A DNA stretch of 20,423 nt from Bacteroidales bacterium UBA4353 (GTDB lineage Bacteria; Bacteroidota; Bacteroidia; Bacteroidales; Paludibacteraceae), in assembly GCA_002394025.1 (NCBI GenBank), contig DGSV01000107.1:1-20423 (forward strand). Reading direction: 5' to 3'. The stretch's first letter is position 1, and every line of letters begins with the position of its first letter. Positions 14,996 through 20,423 of this stretch are shown in pieces. The notes under the pieces were generated by a model that ran no database searches, was not told the DNA's origin, and saw only the letters and a program-made list of their open reading frames with translations. The position numbers and the translations under genes are program-made.

Positions 14996-15032
14996 ACCCC
15001 CGATGTCACGGCTTGTGACGTCGGGGGTGTTT
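14996..15032 (+). terminator. Rho-independent terminator
   Basis: A GC-rich 14-bp stem (14996-15009 with 15015-15028, including one G-T pair, core CCCCCGATGTCAC) has a 5-base loop and is followed by TGTTT. It ends the exported-protein transcript about 90 bases after the stop codon. Confidence 0.88.
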
Positions 15033-15085
15033 GTTGAGAGCCAATGCCTTTAACCCAAAGCGATCATTAGAATTTAGGATTGTGT

Positions 15086-15115
15086 GAGATATTACGAGAT
15101 ATGGTGAGATATATC
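15086..15115. repeat. Three 10-base repeats, GAGATATNNN
   Basis: GAGATAT starts at 15086, 15096 and 15106, exactly 10 bases apart, so the copies face the same side of the helix. They lie about 100 bases upstream of the predicted hemolysin III gene transcript start. No protein is known to bind them. Confidence 0.75.
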
Positions 15116-15126
15116 TGTATATTTGC

Positions 15127-15173
15127 AAAAATGACAAAAATAGCGGTGAATTTTATCGTAAAAATGACAAAAA
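15127..15173. repeat. 14-base direct repeat upstream of the hemolysin III gene
   Basis: AAAAATGACAAAAA occurs at 15127-15140 and 15160-15173, a 33-base offset, close to three helical turns. Between the copies lies a GC-mixed 19-base spacer. The pair directly precedes the predicted promoter. Confidence 0.75.
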
Positions 15174-15176
15174 AAC

Positions 15177-15207
15177 TTTATAAAATTGAAAAAAAACTGT
15201 AATTTTG
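15177..15207 (+). promoter_or_regulatory. Promoter for the hemolysin III-family gene
   Basis: TTTA (15177-15180), a 19-base spacer and TAATTTTG (15200-15207, exact -7 consensus). The predicted transcript start near 15211 excludes the longer reading frame from 15186 and leaves a leader of about 128 bases. Confidence 0.55.
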
Positions 15208-15232
15208 TGCGCTGTAAATGCAAATGCTCTAA

Positions 15233-15256
15233 GGACTTTGGGGACTTAAGGGACTT
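15233..15256. repeat. GGACTT repeats with a 9-base period in the hemolysin III leader
   Basis: GGACTT starts at 15233, 15242 and 15251. The preceding CTAAGGACT (15229-15237) also occurs within the array at 14914-14986, so the two look related. The stretch lies in the predicted 5' leader. Confidence 0.75.
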
Positions 15257-15338
15257 TTTACGAACACGAATTTACCGAATCTCAAGAATCTTTGCTATAA
15301 GGACATTGGGCAAATGCGGTGGAACACGCATAAAAGCA

Positions 15339-15998
15339 ATGAAAAATCATCGAACATATTGGACAAACTTGCCACGAGAGGAGAAAGCCAACACTCTGAC
15401 GCACTTCTTTTCCATGCTTGCGACAATAGTTGTCGCCGTACCGCTGTTGCAGTTGGCAGCACACAGCCAGCGATTAACTTTCGGCTATCAGATATTGGGC
15501 ACGGCTTTGTTTGTTGGCGGCATGTTCCTAATGTTCGCTTCATCGACTTTATACCACGCTGTGACTAATCCTGTTTACAAAGCCCGGCTGCGGATTTTCG
15601 ACCACATATCGATATACGTTATGATTGCCGGTTCCTACTCTCTTATCTGCCTGTCGGTGGTTGGCGGCTGGATTGGCTGGAGTTTATTCTGTTTTCAATG
15701 GGCGTGCGTGATAGCCGGAGCAATCGGCAAATTCATCGCCCTCGGCAAACATCCCAAATTGTCACTCGCTCTGTATCTTGCAATGGGCTGGGCGGTGCTG
15801 GCGGTGTTCTACCATATTTGGCATATCATGCCACATTCGGCGTTCGCGTGGATACTGGCAGAGGGATTTTTTTACACAACTGGTGCTTATTTCTTTTACA
15901 ACGACAACAGGCACGCTTATTATCATGCCGTTTGGCACGTGTTCATCATGCTCGGAGCGTTATCCCACACCATAGCAACATGGTTAATCCTGAGATAA
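15339..15998 (+). CDS. Hemolysin III / PAQR-family membrane protein
   Basis: A 219-residue protein of the hemolysin III (YqfA/HlyIII) branch of the PAQR superfamily. Seven hydrophobic segments follow a short N-terminal REEKANTLTHFF motif. Family hallmarks are visible: ASSTLYHA after the second helix, IFDHISIYVMIAGSYS, and the C-terminal HAVWHVFIMLGALSHTIA with the conserved histidines that in this superfamily bind zinc near the membrane. The name is historical; a general cytolysin role is not established, and a link to membrane lipid homeostasis is suspected. The frame is open upstream to 15186, but that part is a translation of low-complexity repeats and starts before the promoter, so ATG 15339 is chosen; it gives the usual family length. 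Confidence 0.9.
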   Translation: MKNHRTYWTNLPREEKANTLTHFFSMLATIVVAVPLLQLAAHSQRLTFGYQILGTALFVGGMFLMFASSTLYHAVTNPVYKARLRIFDHISIYVMIAGSYSLICLSVVGGWIGWSLFCFQWACVIAGAIGKFIALGKHPKLSLALYLAMGWAVLAVFYHIWHIMPHSAFAWILAEGFFYTTGAYFFYNDNRHAYYHAVWHVFIMLGALSHTIATWLILR

Positions 15999-16037
15999 GA
16001 CATCGCGCCTGCACCTTCATGCTGACGGTAGAAAAAC

Positions 16038-16400
16038 GACAGAGATAATAGCATCGAGATTGTAGAATGTCACTTCCCTCGTCTGTGTCTTGCCTTCTAT
16101 TGCCTCATGTTGAGTGGTGTGTCGGAATTACCGACATACCACATCTGACTGTAATTATCAGCTTTCAAATATGTTGCGCAAATGCTCTGTGATAGTGCTA
16201 CGACCTTTGTCAAAAAGGGTAGTAATAGCCTCTTGCGTCGCCCATATAGACTCGTCTTGGTAAATGAACTGGTTAGTGCCACTAACCAGTTCATTTTGTT
16301 CTTTCTGAAGTTTGGTCTTAAGGTACTTCCAATAGTTGCAATTCTTTTGATAGTCGTCTTGGTCGTTAATGGCTATGGTTCCGATGACATCATTTCTTTC
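16038..16400 (-). pseudogene. Decayed RhuM-like gene fused to a phage-regulator-like N-terminal piece
   Basis: A single reverse frame, 16400 down to about 16038, reads as protein but has no start codon and three internal stops (TGA 16160-16158, TAA 16157-16155, TAA 16130-16128). The first part, NCNYWKYLKTKLQKEQNELV and SGTNQ, resembles the N-terminal region of Bacteroidota phage-type regulators. It runs into YQDESIWATQEAITTLF and DKGRSTITEHLRNIFES, then after the stops VCR, FRHTTQHEAIEGKTQTREVT and FYNLDAIISV, the RhuM family pattern. Intact RhuM proteins are over 300 residues; here the match fades near 16030 just before the hemolysin III stop. The expected SGEL and CRKF residues can each be restored by single-base changes, so decay by point mutation is likely. 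RhuM function is unknown; such genes travel on mobile DNA and near restriction loci. Confidence 0.82.
16262..16296. repeat. Perfect 35-base palindrome with a one-base centre
   Basis: Arms of 17 bases (16262-16278, AAATGAACTGGTTAGTG, and its exact complement at 16280-16296) flank a single central C. It lies inside the pseudogene, exactly where the regulator-like part meets the RhuM part. Bounded by A on one side and T on the other, it could form a terminator-like hairpin on either strand. Confidence 0.92.
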
Positions 16401-16434
16401 CTATAGTTTTTATTCGTATCCCTTTTTTTTTATA

Positions 16435-17049
16435 TTACCGTTGTATTTTGAAAACCTCACAATTATTGGTTTTCAGCCTATCCCTTATAGTTGCAACAAT
16501 AAATTTCAAGAAGTCGTTTTCAACCTTAACGGAATCAAGGATGTCTCTTGCAGTGTCTGTTTCGCCAATTTCCCGATAGAACTCCGCCTTCATCACGTCA
16601 TCTGTTATCAGGTTTTTTATCAGCCATATACCATTGTCGTGGAAGAGTGCTTTGTCTTCTTCACTGACAACTTTCTTTTTTCCTGTCCTGTAATAATAGT
16701 CGTTATAAGCGTGATGAAGCATCATGCGCACATTGATTTCTTCTTGCTCGTTCAAAAAGCCCTCCTCGGACAACTGCGTGAATGCTTCCTTCATTTCAGG
16801 GAAGGTCAGAAGGCCTTTGTCGAACGAATAACCATTCTTGGAATACTTCTCTTCCTGTCTCTCCGTGATGTAATACTTTCCGCAATGAGGACATTTCTGG
16901 ACATACGAAATTTCGGGTAGCATCGGGGCTATTCGTTTATTGTCCGACCACAACTCGGCACCCAAAGTGTTTCCTGAAATCAGTGACATGATTTCCTTCT
17001 CCTTGCCACAGAACGGGCAAACGAGGATTCTTGATTTTCCTGGCTGCAT
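16435..17049 (-). CDS. Zinc-ribbon protein of unknown function
   Basis: A 204-residue, soluble, charged protein. Two CxxC knuckles, CPFCG (C11, C14) and CPHCG (C53, C56), form a probable zinc ribbon in the first 60 residues; the rest (about 80-204) looks helical and is rich in glutamate and lysine, with no motif I recognise. The N-terminal KSRILVCPFCGKEKEIMSL supports the chosen start, and a T-rich tract precedes it. There is no clear promoter; two copies of a 20-base direct repeat lie within 120 bases upstream. It stands between uxaB and the RhuM remnant, in the region that looks acquired, and its reading frame is intact. Nucleic-acid binding is possible from the ribbon but not shown. Confidence 0.75.
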   Translation of the reverse strand: MQPGKSRILVCPFCGKEKEIMSLISGNTLGAELWSDNKRIAPMLPEISYVQKCPHCGKYYITERQEEKYSKNGYSFDKGLLTFPEMKEAFTQLSEEGFLNEQEEINVRMMLHHAYNDYYYRTGKKKVVSEEDKALFHDNGIWLIKNLITDDVMKAEFYREIGETDTARDILDSVKVENDFLKFIVATIRDRLKTNNCEVFKIQR

Positions 17050-17085
17050 AACCGTACTTTTTTTTAGTTGTTTATTAATATAGTG

Positions 17086-17167
17086 TTTTTTTAGATATCA
17101 ACAATTGTAATAACAAATCCTTGCAAAAAATTAACTTCTCACAAGGATTTTTTTAGATATCAACAAT
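17086..17167. repeat. 20-base direct repeat, two copies
   Basis: TTTTTTTAGATATCAACAAT occurs exactly at 17086-17105 and 17148-17167, 62 bases apart. A third, shorter copy of the core TTTTAGATATCAAC is at 18770-18783, where its reverse complement supplies the -33 GTTG of the uxaB promoter. The core contains the palindrome GATATC. Confidence 0.88.
17115..17154 (+). other. Hairpin with T tract, no gene upstream on its strand
   Basis: A 9-bp stem (AAATCCTTG at 17115-17123 with 17142-17150), an 18-base loop and a following T run look like a plus-strand terminator. Both flanking genes are on the minus strand, so it may stop antisense transcription or be a by-product of the neighbouring repeat. Confidence 0.4.
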
Positions 17168-17170
17168 GGA

Positions 17171-17209
17171 CAACTCACCCGCTGCAGGATTTATGCAGCG
17201 GGTGAGTTG
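17171..17209 (-). terminator. Hairpin terminator of uxaB
   Basis: A perfect 16-bp GC-rich stem (17171-17186 with 17194-17209, core CAACTCACCCGCTGCA) around a 7-base loop, about 30 bases after the uxaB stop. No T tract follows on the minus strand, so it may end transcripts by another route or protect the 3' end. Confidence 0.75.
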
Positions 17210-17239
17210 CTATTCTGAATGATGTTAACAATAATGCTA

Positions 17240-18706
17240 TCAGAGGATGGTTTTGACGGTTTCGAGCATGCCGTGGTCTTGGATGTTGCGGAGGAAGTGC
17301 TCAACCATATCGGTAAGTCCGGGTATTTCGTTGAGGTTGCACTTCGACTCTTTCCAAATAACGTCGGTAGCTCCCAGTACACCTTCAGCCACTTTACGCA
17401 TATCGCCCGTTGCCCAGAGTTCTTTGAGCAGGTCCATGATTTCTTGCGCGTCATTAGGTACTATGTCTGCGCCGTCAGCTCGTTTGCCGCCTTTGTAGTA
17501 TGTGATGATTGCAGCGAGTCCCAGCACTAGTCCTTTAGGCAGTTCGCCTTTACGTTCAAGGTAGGTCTTGAGACCTGGCAGGTCGCGTGTTTCAAATTTC
17601 GGGAAACTGTTGAGCATGATGCTCGTTACGGCGTGATCTACAAACGGGTTATTGAAACGGTCAAGTACGTCAGCCGCGAATTTCTTGAGCTCGTCCATAG
17701 GTAGGTTGAGGGTTTGCATGAGTTCGTCATACATAACTTTGTGAATGTATTTGCCTACTACTTCGTGTTGGCAGGCGTCACGAACTATATTTATGCCGCT
17801 GAGGTATGCCACAGGCGAGAGCACGGTATGTGGACCGTTGAGCAGTGTAACTTTTCTCTCATGATACGGAGCCTCGCTTGGGACAAAGAGTACGTGCAGA
17901 CCGGCTTTGTCGGCGGGGAATTCTTTTGCGAGGGCTTCAAGGGTGATGTTTTCTGCAGCTTCGATAACCCAGAGATGGAATATCTCAGCTTGTACTACGA
18001 GGTTGTCCTCATAACCAAGGCGTTCTTGTATGTCTTTGATTTCGTGACGCGGGAAACCGGGCACAATTCGGTCAACAAGGGTAGCACATACATAGCAGTA
18101 TTTTGTGAACCATTCTCTGAAGTCCTCACCAAGACCCCAAAGGTCTATGTATTGGTAGATACATTCTTTGAGTTTGTGTCCGTTGAGGAATATAAGCTCG
18201 CAGGGGAATATAATCCATCCTTTGTCAGGTGCTCCGTTGAAAGTTTTGAAACGGTGATAGAGCAGTTGCGTCAATTTTCCCGGGTATGAACTTGCCGGCG
18301 CATCGTCAAGTTTGCATGCAGGGTCGAAAGCAATACCGGCTTCTGTGGTGTTAGAGATTACGAAACGTATTTCGGGTTGCTCGGCAAGTTTCATGAAATC
18401 GTTATGCTGCGTGTAAGGGTTCATAGCGCGGCTTATGACATCTATCATTTCTAGGCTGTTGACTGCCTTGCCGTCTTGAATGCCCTGAAGGTTAACATGA
18501 TAGAGGTCGTCTTGACCATTGAGCATATCTACCATGCCGCGGTCAATTGGCTGAACAACGACAACGCTTCCGTTGAAGTCGGTTTTCTTGTCCATGTTCC
18601 ATACGATCCAATCTACGAAAGCGCGAAGAAAATTACCTTCACCAAATTGAATAATGCGTTCGGGACGCTGAGCCTTAACGGCTGTTTGTTTGTTAAGTGG
18701 TTGCAT
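17240..18706 (-). CDS. uxaB: Tagaturonate reductase (altronate oxidoreductase)
   Basis: A 488-residue member of the long-chain mannitol dehydrogenase family, close in length to E. coli UxaB (483). It has the N-terminal dinucleotide-binding stretch IIQFGEGNFLRAFVDW (about 18-33), the UxaB-type TTEAGIAFDP and KLTQLLYHRF, the PCELIFLNGHKL segment, the VDRIVPGFPR segment and the C-terminal catalytic region RFNNPFVDHAV. It reduces D-tagaturonate to D-altronate with NADH in the cytoplasm, feeding UxaA. It has its own consensus promoter, overlapping a repeated GTTGATATC motif, and a hairpin after the stop, so it appears to be transcribed separately from uxaA. UxaB is favoured over the related fructuronate reductase UxuB because uxaA is nearby and the N-terminus fits. 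Confidence 0.92.
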   Translation of the reverse strand: MQPLNKQTAVKAQRPERIIQFGEGNFLRAFVDWIVWNMDKKTDFNGSVVVVQPIDRGMVDMLNGQDDLYHVNLQGIQDGKAVNSLEMIDVISRAMNPYTQHNDFMKLAEQPEIRFVISNTTEAGIAFDPACKLDDAPASSYPGKLTQLLYHRFKTFNGAPDKGWIIFPCELIFLNGHKLKECIYQYIDLWGLGEDFREWFTKYCYVCATLVDRIVPGFPRHEIKDIQERLGYEDNLVVQAEIFHLWVIEAAENITLEALAKEFPADKAGLHVLFVPSEAPYHERKVTLLNGPHTVLSPVAYLSGINIVRDACQHEVVGKYIHKVMYDELMQTLNLPMDELKKFAADVLDRFNNPFVDHAVTSIMLNSFPKFETRDLPGLKTYLERKGELPKGLVLGLAAIITYYKGGKRADGADIVPNDAQEIMDLLKELWATGDMRKVAEGVLGATDVIWKESKCNLNEIPGLTDMVEHFLRNIQDHGMLETVKTIL

Positions 18707-18752
18707 AGTATTTAATTAGTTATTAGATTTTCAAGAATGATGTCTTTGAGTG

Positions 18753-18783
18753 CAAATTTAGCAATTTTCTTTTAGATATCAAC
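18753..18783 (-). promoter_or_regulatory. Promoter for uxaB with overlapping repeat motif
   Basis: On the reverse strand GTTG (18783-18780), a 19-base spacer and TAAATTTG (18760-18753), an exact -7 consensus. The -33 element is the first part of GTTGATATCTAAAA, also present twice near 17.1 kb. The predicted leader is about 40 bases. Confidence 0.65.
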
Positions 18784-18852
18784 TATGAAGTGGTAATGAA
18801 TTATAAAAAAATCTTAGTCTGTGTTCTAATAATTTTTGAATATGTTCCAAAT

Positions 18853-20223
18853 TTATTTTATTATTTGTTCGTAGACGTGGTATGTTTCAATGACTTTCTC
18901 GACATAGTTTACGGCAGCTGTTCCTCTGTAATATCCGTATTTGCATACCGGGTCATTATAGTATTCAGGTTCTGATTTAAGTAATAGATATTTTTTGACG
19001 TGCTGCCAATTCTTGTCATCTTGTCCGTATTTCCTCGCCAGTGCTTTTGCATCGAATATGTGTGCCGGTCCGGCATTGTAACTTGCGAGAATAAAATTAA
19101 TCCTGTTTTCCGTTTGGCTGATAGCTGCATATTTGTCGTTTAGGAATTTGATGTATTGCACTCCGGCTTTGATGGATTCTTCAGGGTCGTAGCAGTTTTC
19201 ATCTGTGAGCCCATAGCGTTTAGCCGTCACGGGTACTAACTGCATAAGTCCGCAAGCCCCCATTGGTGATGTCGTGTTGGGATTAAAACGCGATTCGTGG
19301 TAGCAGAGTGCTGCCAACAGTCGCCAGTCCCAATTGATTTCCGGCGCGTATTTTCTGAATAGATTGTCATAGGGTGATATGGTACCATTGACGAGTTTTG
19401 CGCTGAATGGTCGGTGTGGCACTATGGTCCGTACGAAGTATTTTCGTCGCAATGCGTTAATATGCTTACTTTTGAGTGTTGCAAGCCAACGCTCTATGGC
19501 GCTGTTGAGTTCTTCAGCTTCTGTGTTTGTGACCCAACCTGTTGCAATACTGACACTGATGGGAGCAGACGTGGTGATGTTATGGTATTTTTTGCGAAAG
19601 AGTTGGTATGTGTTTTTGTATATGACTGTTGCGTCAATTTTTTTGCTGTTAACATCGGCTACAAGTTCTTCTTCGCGCATTGTGTCAGGGGTGAGTACTA
19701 TACGTATCTGACCTCCGGTTTCCTCGTTGAGGTTCTTGATATGCTGTTCGAAAATACTATTTCTGGCAACGTGAATTTTAGTGTCTGCTACGTTTTGAAC
19801 GGATGAGATTGGTTGCGCTGATTTGTGTTGCAGTAGTACGAGTTGGCTTTTTTCGTGTATTGGCCAGAATTTGAGCCCTTTGTCTATGCGTAGTGGTGCA
19901 AGGTTATATGCGATAATATCCACCTGCCCGTTTTGAAGCATATGGAGCATCTCCGAATGTGTGCGGGCGAGGATGTATTGTGGTGTTAACTGTAGGTAGT
20001 CTGCCAACTCTTGCGCCAGTTCGTAATCATAACCTACTTCTTGGTCACGGTAGTAGAAGTAGGAAGTCGGACCTGTCATAGTGGCGATGCGAAGAGTGTC
20101 TCGCGCTACTATTTCAACCAAATCAGGGCACAGACGCGGATGTTTATTGCTCGAGTTGTTATTGCATGTACACAGCAATACCATGACTATGAATATGGTA
20201 ATGATGTGTGCCGCCTTATGCAT
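18853..20223 (-). CDS. MltF-like membrane-bound lytic transglycosylase lipoprotein
   Basis: A 456-residue exported protein. The N-terminus (MHKAAHIITIFIVMVLLCTC) is a lipoprotein-type signal with C18 or C20 as the likely modified cysteine. Residues about 42-268 match the family 3 solute-binding fold (RIATMTGPTSYFYYRDQEVGYDYELAQELADYL, described in two parts: 45-58 and 59-77), and about 285-456 are a lysozyme-like SLT domain with catalytic E310 in YHESRFNP, then MGACGLMQLVPVTAKRYG and LASYNAGPAHI. This two-domain order is that of MltF, which cleaves the MurNAc-GlcNAc bond to 1,6-anhydro products; the binding domain is thought to regulate activity by muropeptides. Its start overlaps the uridine kinase stop by one base (TAATG), so the two are translationally coupled. 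Confidence 0.9.
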   Translation of the reverse strand: MHKAAHIITIFIVMVLLCTCNNNSSNKHPRLCPDLVEIVARDTLRIATMTGPTSYFYYRDQEVGYDYELAQELADYLQLTPQYILARTHSEMLHMLQNGQVDIIAYNLAPLRIDKGLKFWPIHEKSQLVLLQHKSAQPISSVQNVADTKIHVARNSIFEQHIKNLNEETGGQIRIVLTPDTMREEELVADVNSKKIDATVIYKNTYQLFRKKYHNITTSAPISVSIATGWVTNTEAEELNSAIERWLATLKSKHINALRRKYFVRTIVPHRPFSAKLVNGTISPYDNLFRKYAPEINWDWRLLAALCYHESRFNPNTTSPMGACGLMQLVPVTAKRYGLTDENCYDPEESIKAGVQYIKFLNDKYAAISQTENRINFILASYNAGPAHIFDAKALARKYGQDDKNWQHVKKYLLLKSEPEYYNDPVCKYGYYRGTAAVNYVEKVIETYHVYEQIIK

Positions 20224-20423
20224 TATTTTTCTCCGCGAAGTTTTTGTTTGATGAATGACGTGAGTATTTCTATCGCTTTGTGGTTATGTCCTCCTTGTGG
20301 GATTATGATGTCAGCGACGCGTTTGCAAGGTTCTATGAATTGTTCGTGCATAGGCTTGAGTACTCGGGTATAGCGTTGCATGACGGCTTCGGCTGTGCGC
20401 CCTCGCTCACGTATATCTCTGTT
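20223..20423 (-). CDS. udk: Uridine kinase (C-terminal fragment)
   Basis: The last 66 codons of a gene that begins outside the window. The sequence NRDIRERGRTAEAVMQRY, then VLKPMHEQFIEPCKRVADII and IPQGGHNHKAIEIL, is the typical C-terminal part of bacterial uridine kinase, which phosphorylates uridine and cytidine with ATP or GTP for pyrimidine salvage. The end is normal in length for the family. It shares one base with the MltF start. The P-loop and catalytic residues lie beyond the window, so activity cannot be judged. Confidence 0.88.
   Translation of the reverse strand, partial: NRDIRERGRTAEAVMQRYTRVLKPMHEQFIEPCKRVADIIIPQGGHNHKAIEILTSFIKQKLRGEK

Noticed and set aside
15186..15338. 51-codon extension of the hemolysin III frame
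   Set aside because: It begins before the predicted transcript start and translates low-complexity repeats; ATG 15339 gives the normal length.
16369..16920. 183-codon plus-strand frame opposite the zinc-ribbon gene
   Set aside because: The minus strand has paired CxxC motifs and normal composition; the plus frame is phenylalanine-rich shadow sequence.
17714..18289. 191-codon plus-strand frame opposite uxaB
   Set aside because: Antisense to a conserved dehydrogenase; composition looks like a shadow of the opposite codons.

Overview
The window reads as chromosomal DNA of a Bacteroidales bacterium (Bacteroidota). Several signs agree: promoters of the Bacteroides type (TTTG, about 19-20 bases, then TAnnTTTG) stand in most intergenic gaps; start codons lack clear Shine-Dalgarno sequences; and typical lineage genes are present, including a fused MurF-alanine racemase, a DUF4290 gene next to murA, and a free-standing RapZ C-terminal domain. 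The genus cannot be decided from the sequence; a Muribaculaceae- or Prevotella-like gut organism is a guess.

Layout. 1-868 (minus): the first residues of a family 2 glycosyltransferase, preceded by a WalJ/YycJ-like metallo-beta-lactamase-fold hydrolase. 948-2189 (plus): a Ste24-type M48 membrane protease, divergent from walJ with interlocking promoters. 2283-6486 (minus): a tight four-gene operon, transcribed in the order MurF-Alr fusion, APH-fold sugar-kinase-like protein, RapZ C-terminal-domain protein, small membrane protein. 6615-12426 (plus): a secreted GH13 amylase, a secreted endonuclease/exonuclease/phosphatase-fold protein, DUF4290, MurA and a long-chain polyprenyl diphosphate synthase, ending in a strong hairpin. 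12513-18706: altronate dehydratase (uxaA) and tagaturonate reductase (uxaB), both minus strand, but separated by about 3.2 kb holding an unknown secreted protein, a hemolysin III-family membrane protein, a decayed RhuM-like gene and an unknown zinc-ribbon protein. 18853-20423 (minus): an MltF-like lytic transglycosylase lipoprotein preceded by the end of uridine kinase.

Cell-envelope functions recur: MurA and MurF-Alr act in peptidoglycan synthesis, MltF in its turnover, and the polyprenyl synthase in isoprenoid supply. The APH-like kinase and the RapZ domain next to MurF-Alr suggest amino-sugar salvage or sensing, which is inference. UxaB and UxaA catalyse consecutive steps of galacturonate breakdown (tagaturonate to altronate to 2-keto-3-deoxygluconate).

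The stretch from about 14.0 to 17.2 kb is the accessory-looking part. It carries several families of short tandem repeats with 7-, 9- and 10-base periods, a perfect 35-base palindrome inside a chimeric pseudogene, and a 20-base direct repeat whose core recurs at the -33 element of the uxaB promoter. No tRNA, rRNA, CRISPR array, intact transposase or integrase was seen.
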